Shown: positions 25,132 to 33,057 of the stretch, piece after piece
Numbering within the stretch: the stretch's first letter is position 1
How the letters are laid out: the number at the start of each line of letters is the position of its first letter
Source of the DNA: JABDJX01 sp039942715
GTDB lineage: Bacteria > Pseudomonadota > Alphaproteobacteria > Rhodobacterales > Rhodobacteraceae
Reading direction: 5' to 3'
Length of the DNA stretch: 64,000 nt
NCBI GenBank assembly: GCA_039942715.1
Contig: JBDVBY010000007.1
Span: forward strand, 372,001 to 436,000
Made by a program: the position numbers and the translations under genes
Notes under the pieces: generated by a model
Databases searched by the model: none
What the model saw: the letters and a program-made list of their open reading frames with translations, nothing else
What the model was told of the DNA's origin: nothing

Positions 25132-25800
25132 CTAATTATCAGTCTGTTGCGATGCGTTCTTTAGGCTCTTTATTTCGTCTTCTAGGTCACCAAATCCAGT
25201 AAAGCGTCGCTCAAAAGCCAAGCCAAGTTTCTGCGCGCTCTCTTCGGCTTTTGCCGTAAGAGCTGCGTCCTCGGTTTGCGCCTGATAAACAAGTTTTTCA
25301 TAGTTCCCGAAATACGCATCCCGTAATTCTGGATGGCGATCCAAACCGAGCGGACGCCATACGAAAGCGTCGAACTGGCGCACCAGAAAATCGGTGAGGT
25401 AAAAGGCTGTGAACTCTTCCTCTGAGCGGGCGACAAATCCTTCGGTACCTTCAAAAAACGCATAGCAATGCGGGCCGGGCATCATTTTCAGACCAAGCTC
25501 GTCAGCGGCCCTTTTCAAACCGCCGCCCGTGCCGCAATCCGCATAGGCAAGAAATATGTCATCATACCCGTCGCTTTCTGCAACGGCCTTACGCACAGCG
25601 GGTACGATCTTTTCAGGGTGGTTGTGCAAAATTGCGGGCAAACACTGTAGATCGATGTGATCAAAGGCGCGGGTCAGAGTTAGTATTTCGCGCGCCAAAG
25701 CACCACAGCCAAGGATCAGAACGCGTCCCGATCCGGTAGGCTGCAGTCCTTCAACAGTTAAAACATCGTCGCTTGGGGGGGAGGGATCGCTCACCTGCAC
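25132..25800 (-). CDS. DUF1638 family protein
   Basis: The 222-residue protein matches DUF1638: RVLILGCGALAREIL near residue 26, LPAILHNHPEKI, and the ILxYADCGTGG-like segment DIFLAYADCGTGGGL. Members are often encoded beside corrinoid methyl-transfer proteins, as here, where the corrinoid protein gene ends 15 bases upstream. A role in handling or reactivating the cobalamin cofactor has been suggested by such neighbourhoods but cannot be read from the sequence. Conserved Cys and His residues could bind a metal. Confidence 0.85.
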   Translation of the reverse strand: MQVSDPSPPSDDVLTVEGLQPTGSGRVLILGCGALAREILTLTRAFDHIDLQCLPAILHNHPEKIVPAVRKAVAESDGYDDIFLAYADCGTGGGLKRAADELGLKMMPGPHCYAFFEGTEGFVARSEEEFTAFYLTDFLVRQFDAFVWRPLGLDRHPELRDAYFGNYEKLVYQAQTEDAALTAKAEESAQKLGLAFERRFTGFGDLEDEIKSLKNASQQTDN

Positions 25801-25815
25801 CTCCTTACGTTGGTG

Positions 25816-26523
25816 TTAGCCAGCCGCCATTTGGTTGTGCTTTCGGGTCATGAACTCTTTTGCGGTGTCCACGGCCACAGCCGCATCCCGGCAGTAGGCG
25901 TCTGCGCCAATGGCTTTGCCGAATTCTTCGTTCAATGGGGCGCCACCGACCAAAATAATGTAATCGTCGCGAATACCCATGTCCTTCATCGTATCAATGA
26001 CGACCTTCATATAGGGCATCGTCGTGGTCAAAAGCGCGGACATACCAAGAATATCGGCGTCAAATTCCTTGAGCGCTTCGACATAATTCTCGACCGGGTT
26101 GTTGATCCCGATGTTCATGATCTCGAAACCAGCACCTTCCATCATCATCGTCACAAGGTTCTGGCCAATGTCGTGAATGTCGCCTTTGACTGTACCGATC
26201 ACCATGCGCCCAATAGTCGGAGCGCCAGTTTCGGCCAAAAGCGGTTTCAGAATGCGCATACCCGTCTTCATCGCCTCTGCGGCCATCAGAACTTCGGGAA
26301 CGAACAAAATACCGTCGCGGAAGTCTTCGCCAACAATCTTCATCCCACCCACAAGCGCGATGGTCAGAATATTGTATGGCTCCCACTTGCGTTCCAGCAA
26401 TATGTTGGTGGCCTCGAAAATCTCATCCTTCAGACCATCGTAAAGATCGTCGTGCATCTGCTGCACAAGCTCTTCATCATCAAGCTCGCTCAGGATCAGA
26501 TCGTCTTCTGCTTCATCAGACAT
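25816..26523 (-). CDS. Corrinoid (B12-binding) methyl-transfer protein
   Basis: This 235-residue protein consists of the helical cap domain (residues 15-100) and the Rossmann-like cobalamin domain found in MetH and MtbC. The lower-axial-ligand motif is DxHxxG: Asp115, His117 and Gly120 in GDIHDIGQNL. It is followed by GMSALLTTTMPYM and LVGGAPLNEEFGKAIGADAY, which line the nucleotide tail. It carries a methyl group on cobalamin between partner enzymes. In Rhodobacteraceae a stand-alone protein of this kind serves a split methionine synthase; the homocysteine methyltransferase at 53.5 kb is a likely partner. Confidence 0.9.
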   Translation of the reverse strand: MSDEAEDDLILSELDDEELVQQMHDDLYDGLKDEIFEATNILLERKWEPYNILTIALVGGMKIVGEDFRDGILFVPEVLMAAEAMKTGMRILKPLLAETGAPTIGRMVIGTVKGDIHDIGQNLVTMMMEGAGFEIMNIGINNPVENYVEALKEFDADILGMSALLTTTMPYMKVVIDTMKDMGIRDDYIILVGGAPLNEEFGKAIGADAYCRDAAVAVDTAKEFMTRKHNQMAAG

Positions 26524-26650
26524 AGGCTTGGCTCCACCACGTGTTGATTTTGATTTAGGAGCAATTGGTTAAGATTGAAACGACAAATTGCGACATCCTG
26601 TTCTACACGGGCGACTCGTGGTCTTTGTGTCAAAGGGTGCACTTGTAAAT

Positions 26651-26665
26651 GTTCCTATTTTGTTC
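26651..26665 (+). promoter_or_regulatory. Putative LexA (SOS) box, GTTC-N7-GTTC
   Basis: The 15 bases GTTCCTATTTTGTTC fit the alphaproteobacterial LexA operator GTTC-N7-GTTC exactly. The site ends 11 bases before the ATG of the radical SAM gene. It lies between a possible -35 (TTGTAA, 26643-26648) and a weak -10 (CAGAAT, 26666-26671), as an operator should, though these promoter boxes are poor and uncertain. Confidence 0.55.
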
Positions 26666-26676
26666 CAGAATGGGGA

Positions 26677-27750
26677 ATGCCATCGCCATACGCCCTGAAA
26701 TCCCGCGGTCGTGCCGCTTCCTCAAATGAGGTAGGTCGCTTTGAGCCTTACCAGCGCAGCGAATTTGACGACGGTTGGGAGGTCGAGGGAGAAGAGGCGG
26801 CGTTGCGCACCGAAGTATCGCTTGAGCGTCCGCGCAAGGTCATCACCCGCAATACCTCGCCGGATCTGTCCTTTGACCGCTCGATCAATCCCTATCGCGG
26901 TTGTGAGCACGGCTGCATTTATTGCTTTGCGCGCCCCACCCACGCCTACCTCGGTCTGTCGCCGGGGTTAGATTTTGAAACCAAGCTGATTGCCCGCCCG
27001 CAAGCGCCCGAGGTGTTGGAACGAGAATTGCGCTCAAAGTCATACGTTCCTGATGTAATTGCGATTGGCACCAACACAGATCCCTATCAACCGATTGAGA
27101 AGACGCACAAAATCATGCGCCAGATTTTGGAGGTTCTGCTGGAGTACCGCCATCCTGTTGCCGTGGTCACCAAAGGAACATTGATCGAACGCGATGCGGA
27201 TATTCTTGGGGAAATGGGGCGGCTGGGCCTTGCGCGCGTGGGGATTTCGATCACCACGCTGGATCCCAAAGTTGCACGCCTGATGGAGCCGCGTGTGCCG
27301 TCGCCTGCGCGCAAACTGAAAACGATCCGCCTGCTCACCAAGGCTGGGTGCCCGGTGCGGATTATGGCGTCCCCGATTGTGCCTGCATTAACAGATCACG
27401 AGTTGGAGGCGATTTTGGAACACGGCGCCGAGGCGGGAGCGGTGGCGGCCAGTTCGATCATGCTGCGCCTTCCGCGCGAAGTCGCGCCGCTGTTCCGGGC
27501 TTGGGTTGAAACGCATTTTCCGGACCGCGCCGCTCGGATTATGGGGCGGGTGCGCGATTTGCATGGTGGCAAGGATTACGATGCTGAATGGGGGAAACGG
27601 ATGACGGGCGAGGGGCCATTTGCAGATCTGATTGCCCAGAGGTTTGCCCTTGCAACAAAACGATTGGGGCTTTCACACAAGCTCCCGCCTTTACGAAGAG
27701 ACTTGTTTCGCCCCCCGACGCGCGAAGGCGACCAACTGTCGCTGTTTTAG
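26677..27750 (+). CDS. PA0069-family radical SAM protein (spore photoproduct lyase-like)
   Basis: This 357-residue radical SAM enzyme has its 4Fe-4S cluster cysteines at 76, 80 and 83 in GCEHGCIYCFARP (CxxxCxxC). Later family segments are IAIGTNTDPYQPIEK and RLGLARVGISITTLD. The family resembles spore photoproduct lyase and may act in DNA repair, but its reaction is not established. I chose ATG 26677 (MPSPYALKSRGRA), the family start; the Shine-Dalgarno-like GGGGA lies right against it, so initiation may be unusual or leaderless. A LexA-type box directly upstream supports a DNA-damage role. Confidence 0.87.
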   Translation: MPSPYALKSRGRAASSNEVGRFEPYQRSEFDDGWEVEGEEAALRTEVSLERPRKVITRNTSPDLSFDRSINPYRGCEHGCIYCFARPTHAYLGLSPGLDFETKLIARPQAPEVLERELRSKSYVPDVIAIGTNTDPYQPIEKTHKIMRQILEVLLEYRHPVAVVTKGTLIERDADILGEMGRLGLARVGISITTLDPKVARLMEPRVPSPARKLKTIRLLTKAGCPVRIMASPIVPALTDHELEAILEHGAEAGAVAASSIMLRLPREVAPLFRAWVETHFPDRAARIMGRVRDLHGGKDYDAEWGKRMTGEGPFADLIAQRFALATKRLGLSHKLPPLRRDLFRPPTREGDQLSLF

Positions 27751-27827
27751 CTCGGAGGAGCCGTGGCTCACAATGAGACGCGTTTGTGCGACGGCCTGTT
27801 GACGCCCAAACAGTCAAACAACGGTCT

Positions 27828-28970
27828 CTACCGTAATGCCGCAAGAATTTCGGCGGTGGCACCGCCTGTTACAGGCAAACCATTTCTTCGCTGAAAGTCC
27901 CTGATCGCGACCTCAGTCTTGCTGCCAATGACACCATCAATAGTTCCGACATCATATCCACGCGCTTTCAGGCCGCTTTGAAGGGCGATCCGATCCTCTT
28001 TTGTTAGTCCGTTCGCATCAGGTGGAAACGTGCCTTTCAATGGGCCTGCGCCACCAATTCTATCAGCGAGATGTCCCACGCCAATCGCGTAGAAATCAGA
28101 GTTGTTGTACGTCTTTATAACATCGAAGTTGCGGGTCACGGTAAACCTGACGCCGCCGCTCTGTGGTTGAATGGTGCGCCCCTGTGGGCTGTTGGTTCCA
28201 GCCTCAGCACCCCATCGCAAACCAGAGCGCCAGCCATTTCGCGCCAGGTAACTGGCGGTTGAGGCCAAGGCATCGCTTGGATCATCGTTCCAGATATCGC
28301 GCCGCCCATCGCCAGTAAAATCCACGGCAAAGGATTGGTAAGACGTCGGGATGAATTGAGTGTGCCCCATTGCGCCAGCCCAGCTTCCGTTCAGGTGACG
28401 CAGTGTTGTGTCACCGTTTTCCAGAATGCGCAGGGCCGCGATCAGTTGGCTTTCATAAAATGCCCCGCGCCGCCCATCAAAGGCCAAAGTGGCGGTGGCG
28501 GAAATGACAGGAATCTGCCCGCGTTTCTCGCCGTACTGGCTTTCCAGTCCCCAAATAGCAGTCACGACTTTAGCATCGACGCCGTACTTCGCCTCAATGG
28601 CTTTCAGCGTTTTTGCATGCCGCGCAAATGCAGCCCGACCTTTGGCCAATCGTTCATCAGAGGTCGCGATGGACAGATATTCTTCTAAAGTGCGCCGGGT
28701 TTGTATCTGGTTTCTGTCACGTGTGATAACGCCCGGAATGTACCCGGCATTCGAGAATGCAGCGTCCAGTGTTGCCGGAGAAATACCTGCGCGACGCGCA
28801 CGCGGTCGAAATGCCTCTAGCCATTTCTGGAATTTTGGATTGCCGAGAGGCTTCATGTCCGCTGGAAGGGCAACGTTTCCGGCAGCTTGAAGGGAGGGGC
28901 TGCTGCTTGTACATGCCGCTATGCTAAATGCACCGCAGCCTGCCAAAAAACGCCGTCGATCAAGTGCCAT
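27828..28970 (-). CDS. Lytic murein transglycosylase (MltB type) with peptidoglycan-binding domain
   Basis: MltB-type enzymes cleave glycan strands to 1,6-anhydroMurNAc ends. The 380-residue protein starts with a twin-Arg-like, lipobox-like leader (DRRRFLAGCGAFSIAACTSS) and then the catalytic domain: IWGLESQYGEKRG carries the catalytic Glu, with GSWAGAMGHTQFIPTSY and DFTGDGRRDIW after it. The C-terminal 60 residues are a peptidoglycan-binding repeat (LKARGYDVGTIDGVIGS). Start ATG 28970 follows the family; the frame stays open upstream but has unlikely composition. It lies downstream of the amino-sugar ABC genes, 235 bases away. Confidence 0.9.
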   Translation of the reverse strand: MALDRRRFLAGCGAFSIAACTSSSPSLQAAGNVALPADMKPLGNPKFQKWLEAFRPRARRAGISPATLDAAFSNAGYIPGVITRDRNQIQTRRTLEEYLSIATSDERLAKGRAAFARHAKTLKAIEAKYGVDAKVVTAIWGLESQYGEKRGQIPVISATATLAFDGRRGAFYESQLIAALRILENGDTTLRHLNGSWAGAMGHTQFIPTSYQSFAVDFTGDGRRDIWNDDPSDALASTASYLARNGWRSGLRWGAEAGTNSPQGRTIQPQSGGVRFTVTRNFDVIKTYNNSDFYAIGVGHLADRIGGAGPLKGTFPPDANGLTKEDRIALQSGLKARGYDVGTIDGVIGSKTEVAIRDFQRRNGLPVTGGATAEILAALR

Positions 28971-29205
28971 GTTGAGCCCCGTGCCTTGCCAAGCGCTGAA
29001 GGTGGGAGGATTGCAGAAGAAGGTAGGCAACGTCAAACAGTCTTGAGCGATATTCAGCTTCCAAGCGCTACGAGTGTCACCGGGAGCGTCGTAGAAGATT
29101 GACAAAACAGGCTCGTAGCTGGCATTCGATGCAATCGCACCGCAGGTATCATTAACAGCGTATCCATCCATTGCAGCTCGGTTGGTGGAAGCTGTTGGCG
29201 CGCCA

Positions 29206-30219
29206 TTAGACGCTGGCGCTTTCTCCCATAATTCGCGTTCCTTTATTGTCGAAAAAGTAAATTCTTGAACTCTGGATTTCAAAATTGACTGTTTGACCCT
29301 GCTCAATCAAGTGCTGGCCAAAAAGTCGCGCTGTAACTTGGTATTCGTCCAAGCGCGCAACGACATTCGTGTCGCCGCCAAGGTGCTCAACATGTTGAAC
29401 AGTGGCAGACAGGTTGCCACCCTCGGCCAGTTGAAGATCCTCAGGCCGTATGCCGATTGTGCGCGTGTCGCCCTCGCTTAGATATCTGGCTGGAATAAAG
29501 TTCATAGCAGGAGAACCGAGAAACCCTGCAACAAACTGATTGGCAGGGTTGTTGTAAAGTTCCATCGGGCTGCCAACCTGTTCGACCCGTCCGTCGCGCA
29601 ATACAACGATCTTGTCGGCAAGCGTCATTGCTTCGGTTTGATCGTGTGTGACGTAGATCATCGATGCCTTTAGCGCGTTGTGCAGGTTGGCGATCTCTAG
29701 GCGTGTGTTGGCGCGAAGGGCTGCATCAAGGTTCGACAACGGCTCATCAAAAAGAAAAAGCTTGGGTTCGCGCACAATTGCGCGCCCGATGGCAACCCGT
29801 TGACGTTGGCCGCCTGAAAGCTCGGAGGGATAGCGATCAAGATAGTCACCTAGGTCCAACATTTGGCTGGCTTTGGCGATGCGCTCTTCAATCACGGTCT
29901 TGCTTTGGCGTTCCTGTTTCAGGGCCAGCGACATGTTCTTTCGCACGTTCAAATGCGGGTAAAGAGCATAGCTTTGGAACACCATTGCGATGCCACGTTT
30001 GGATGGAGGTGTTGCGTTCACGACTTCTCCTGCAATGCGCACCTCTCCCGCGCTTGCATCTTCAAGGCCTGCGATGACGCGCAGCAATGTGGATTTGCCG
30101 CAGCCTGACGGGCCGACAAAGACAACAAATTCGCCATCTTCCACATCGATGTTGATGTCTTTCAACACCTGCACATCACCGAAGGATTTGTTCACGCCAC
30201 GTAGACTAAGTGCCGTCAT
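29206..30219 (-). CDS. Sugar ABC transporter ATPase (UgpC/MsmK type)
   Basis: This 337-residue ATPase energises the transporter encoded upstream. It has Walker A GPSGCGKST, the Q-loop AMVFQSYALYPHL, signature LSGGQRQRVAIGRA, Walker B LFLFDEPLSNLD and the switch histidine in VTHDQTEA. A C-terminal TOBE/OB regulatory domain (IGIRPEDLQL) marks it as a carbohydrate importer subunit. Start ATG 30219 (MTALSLRGVNKSFG) overlaps the oxidoreductase stop by 4 bases. An upstream in-frame extension with a His-rich stretch lies in the previous gene and is not used. Confidence 0.93.
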   Translation of the reverse strand: MTALSLRGVNKSFGDVQVLKDINIDVEDGEFVVFVGPSGCGKSTLLRVIAGLEDASAGEVRIAGEVVNATPPSKRGIAMVFQSYALYPHLNVRKNMSLALKQERQSKTVIEERIAKASQMLDLGDYLDRYPSELSGGQRQRVAIGRAIVREPKLFLFDEPLSNLDAALRANTRLEIANLHNALKASMIYVTHDQTEAMTLADKIVVLRDGRVEQVGSPMELYNNPANQFVAGFLGSPAMNFIPARYLSEGDTRTIGIRPEDLQLAEGGNLSATVQHVEHLGGDTNVVARLDEYQVTARLFGQHLIEQGQTVNFEIQSSRIYFFDNKGTRIMGESASV

Positions 30220-31247
30220 GCCTTTGGCTCCTTCAGAGAAATGGTGGTGCTGGTGCGGATGCTCTCGTCGGCCGCCAGACATATAGCGAGCGACTGCACC
30301 GCGTCATTCATGTGCCGTTTCAGATCGATGTCTTCGGTGATCGCGCGCACCACATACTCTTGTTCAGCGTCGCAAAGCTGCTGGTGGCCGGGTTCATCGG
30401 GCATCTCAATCGTCTCGTCGCCGTTGGATCGATGCACAAGGATGCCTCCCACTTTGGTATGTCCGTCGATATCAGCGGATGCGCCCTTGTTGCCTTCGGT
30501 TATCGACACCGATCCGTTCGGAGACACCACATCTTTCACAAAGAACGCGGTTTCCGACATCATCGGCCCCCATCCGGCCTCGTACCAGCCGACTGAGCCA
30601 TCCTCGAACGTCACCTGAAATTGCCCATAATTATACATGTCTTCGGCAATCTCATCGGAAAGACGAAGCCCCATACCGTTCACACGAACGGGCAGGGCAT
30701 CGGTGATCTGGCACATGACATCAACGTAATGTACGCCGCAATCTACAATCGGCGAGGTGGTTTGCATCAGCGCTTTGTGCGTCTCCCACTCAGCCCCTTT
30801 GGATTGTTGATTGAGGTTCATGCGAAACACAAACGGTCCGCCAAGCCCCCGAGCTTCTTCGATCAACCGCATCCACGAAGGGTGGTGTCGCAGGATGTAT
30901 CCAACGACCAGTTTGCGGTTCAAACGGGTTGCGGCATCAACCACGCGACGCGCATCGGCGACCGTAGTTGCCAGCGGCTTTTCGACAAACACATGCGCCC
31001 CGGCCTCCATCGCAGCGCAGGCATAATCCGCGTGACTATCGGAATAAGTGGCGATTACCATGAGGTCGGGATTGAGGCTTAGGCCCTCATCAAAAGTTGC
31101 GAGCAAGGGATAAGCTGCAAGCGCATCGGGCAGATCGACCGGCGAACGATTGACCAATCCAACAAGCTCGACCTCTGGATGGTTGTGAAGTGCCAGCGCA
31201 TGGCTGCGCCCCATGTTGCCCAAGCCTGCCACCACTGCGCGGATCAT
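30216..31247 (-). CDS. Gfo/Idh/MocA-family oxidoreductase
   Basis: The 343-residue protein opens with the NAD(P)-binding loop VVAGLGNMGRSHALAL and has VFVEKPLATTVADARR (EKP motif with the conserved lysine near residue 98), followed by the alpha/beta C-terminal domain. Such enzymes oxidise or reduce sugars and their derivatives. Its position between permease and ATPase genes, with ATGA overlaps at both ends, ties it to the transported sugar. The exact substrate is unknown; an amino sugar or anhydro sugar would fit the cluster. Confidence 0.88.
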   Translation of the reverse strand: MIRAVVAGLGNMGRSHALALHNHPEVELVGLVNRSPVDLPDALAAYPLLATFDEGLSLNPDLMVIATYSDSHADYACAAMEAGAHVFVEKPLATTVADARRVVDAATRLNRKLVVGYILRHHPSWMRLIEEARGLGGPFVFRMNLNQQSKGAEWETHKALMQTTSPIVDCGVHYVDVMCQITDALPVRVNGMGLRLSDEIAEDMYNYGQFQVTFEDGSVGWYEAGWGPMMSETAFFVKDVVSPNGSVSITEGNKGASADIDGHTKVGGILVHRSNGDETIEMPDEPGHQQLCDAEQEYVVRAITEDIDLKRHMNDAVQSLAICLAADESIRTSTTISLKEPKA

Positions 31248-32083
31248 TTGACGGCCCCCGATGTAAGTCCGCGGATCAACTGCCGCGAGAAGATGACGTA
31301 AAGCACCAGTACCGGCAAAATCGCCATCGACAGTGCGGACAACACCGCGTTCCAATCGGTGACGAATTGGCCGATGAAGACCTGAGACCCAAGCGTCAGT
31401 GTCTTGGTTTCTTCGGCAGGGGCCAGGATCAGCGGGAACCACAGATCGTTCCAGATGGGGATCATGTTGAACACCGCGACCGTCGCCATTGCGGGCCGGA
31501 CCAGTGGCAGAACCAGTTGAAAGAAGATGGCATATTCGCTTAAGCCGTCCACGCGTGCGGCGTTTTTCAGATCGTCGGAAACTTGTCGCATGAACTCGCT
31601 TAGGATGAACACCGCCAGCGGCAACCCTTGCGCGGTGTAGACCAGTATCAATGCCCAAAGCGTGTTCACCAAACCAGTGGCGACCATCATCTCAAGAATG
31701 GCAACGGTGCCAATGCGGATCGGGATCATGATGCCAAGCGCGAGATAAAGCCCCATCATCATGTTGCCTTTGAAGCGGTATTCGGCCAGCGCAAAGGCGG
31801 CCATCGCCCCAAAAAGCAGAATGAAAAACAGCGACGCCACGGTGACGATCATCGAGTTTTGGAAGTAGAGGAAAAAGTCGCCTTGCTTCAGCACGGTTTG
31901 ATAGCCGATCAGCGAAAAGCTATCTGCATCGGGCAGGGCGAGTGGTTCGCGGAAGATCGACTTTCGCGTCTTGAAGCTATTGATCAGGATCACAAAAACA
32001 GGGAACAGCGCGATCAGCGTGTAAAGGATCAGCGCGCCGTGCATAGCGGTGGAATTGAATGGGTTACGGCGGGCTGTATTCAT
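31244..32083 (-). CDS. Carbohydrate ABC transporter permease, MalG type
   Basis: The 279-residue inner-membrane protein has six predicted helices and the ATPase-docking EAA loop in the form NAARVDGLSEYAIFFQLVLPL. It begins MNTARRNPFNSTAMHGAL with a short cytoplasmic N-terminus, usual for MalG-type subunits. Start ATG 32083 overlaps the MalF-type stop by 4 bases; an in-frame ATG at 32131 lies inside that gene. It forms the channel together with the MalF-type protein. Confidence 0.93.
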   Translation of the reverse strand: MNTARRNPFNSTAMHGALILYTLIALFPVFVILINSFKTRKSIFREPLALPDADSFSLIGYQTVLKQGDFFLYFQNSMIVTVASLFFILLFGAMAAFALAEYRFKGNMMMGLYLALGIMIPIRIGTVAILEMMVATGLVNTLWALILVYTAQGLPLAVFILSEFMRQVSDDLKNAARVDGLSEYAIFFQLVLPLVRPAMATVAVFNMIPIWNDLWFPLILAPAEETKTLTLGSQVFIGQFVTDWNAVLSALSMAILPVLVLYVIFSRQLIRGLTSGAVK

Positions 32084-32994
32084 AGTTGATACCGCCGCAT
32101 GCGGGTTTGGATGCCAAAGAGATAGATGCACACCCCAAGCAGAATGATCACAAACATACCGCCCGCGACCGCAGCGCCCATGTGCGGATCACCCAATTGC
32201 AACTGGAAGCCAAAGAAGGTGCGGTACATGAAAGTGCCCAGAATATCTGTACTGAAATCGGGTCCTGCCAAAGCGCCTTGTGCGGCATAAATCAGATCGA
32301 AAGCGTTGAAGTTGCCAACGAACGTCAGGATGGAAATGATCCCGATAGACGGCAGGATCAGCGGAAGTTTGATTTTCCAAAACGCAGAAATGCCGGTGAT
32401 GCCATCAACCTCGCCCGCTTCCAAAATCTCTTCGGGGATCGACAAAAGGGCGGCATAGATCAGCATCATTGGGATGCCCACAAACTGCCAGACCGAAACA
32501 AGCGCAAGCGTAGTTAGCGCGTATTCCTCTTTGCCCAACCATGGCGCAAAAAGCGATTTCAAGCCTACCGCATCCAGCATCGACGGCGCGATGCCCCAAA
32601 TAGGTGACAGGATCAGCTTCCATGCGAAACCGACAATGACAAAGCTTAGGATCGTGGGGATAAAAATGGCAGAACGATAAAGGGCTGCAAATCGCAAACG
32701 CGGATGGCTTAGGATCGCTGCCAGTGCAATGCCGATGGGATTTTGCACTAGCATGTGAATGACGAAGAACCAGAAATTATTGCCAAGCGCGTTCCAAAAT
32801 TGATCGGCCCAGACCGGATCGAAAAACAACGTGCGAAAATTCTCCATCCCGACAAAGACGCGTTCCTGATCGATTTTGCTATAAAGCGCCAGTCGCAGTG
32901 TATTGAAGAGGGGGAAGATCATCACCGCGCTGTAGACAATCACAGCAGGTGCCAGAAACACCGCTATGTGCCAGCGTCTTTTTGCGCGTTGCAT
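32080..32994 (-). CDS. Carbohydrate ABC transporter permease, MalF type
   Basis: The 304-residue membrane subunit starts MQRAKRRWHIAVFLAPAVIVY, entering its first helix after a basic patch. It has six helices and an EAA loop EAGEVDGITGISAFWKIKLP. It lacks the long periplasmic insert of E. coli MalF, as is normal for this CUT1 group. The gene follows the binding-protein gene after a 63-base gap that holds a strong stem-loop. Confidence 0.93.
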   Translation of the reverse strand: MQRAKRRWHIAVFLAPAVIVYSAVMIFPLFNTLRLALYSKIDQERVFVGMENFRTLFFDPVWADQFWNALGNNFWFFVIHMLVQNPIGIALAAILSHPRLRFAALYRSAIFIPTILSFVIVGFAWKLILSPIWGIAPSMLDAVGLKSLFAPWLGKEEYALTTLALVSVWQFVGIPMMLIYAALLSIPEEILEAGEVDGITGISAFWKIKLPLILPSIGIISILTFVGNFNAFDLIYAAQGALAGPDFSTDILGTFMYRTFFGFQLQLGDPHMGAAVAGGMFVIILLGVCIYLFGIQTRMRRYQL

Positions 32995-33013
32995 CAGAAC
33001 CTTCTCCCCAAGC

Positions 33014-33039
33014 GTCCGGGCGATTATGCTCGCCCGGAC
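33014..33039 (-). other. Intercistronic stem-loop between binding protein and permease genes
   Basis: GTCCGGGCGA and TCGCCCGGAC form a perfect 10-bp stem with the 6-base loop TTATGC, between the binding-protein stop and the MalF-type start. There is no T-run after it on the minus strand, so it is more likely an mRNA-stabilising or partial-termination element that raises binding protein over permease, as in many ABC operons. Confidence 0.7.
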
Positions 33040-33057
33040 TTGGCCGTGTATGACGGC

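Noticed and set aside
25810..26547. A 245-residue plus-strand frame rich in His and Asn
   Set aside because: It is the reverse complement of the corrinoid protein gene; codon pattern and motifs support the minus strand.
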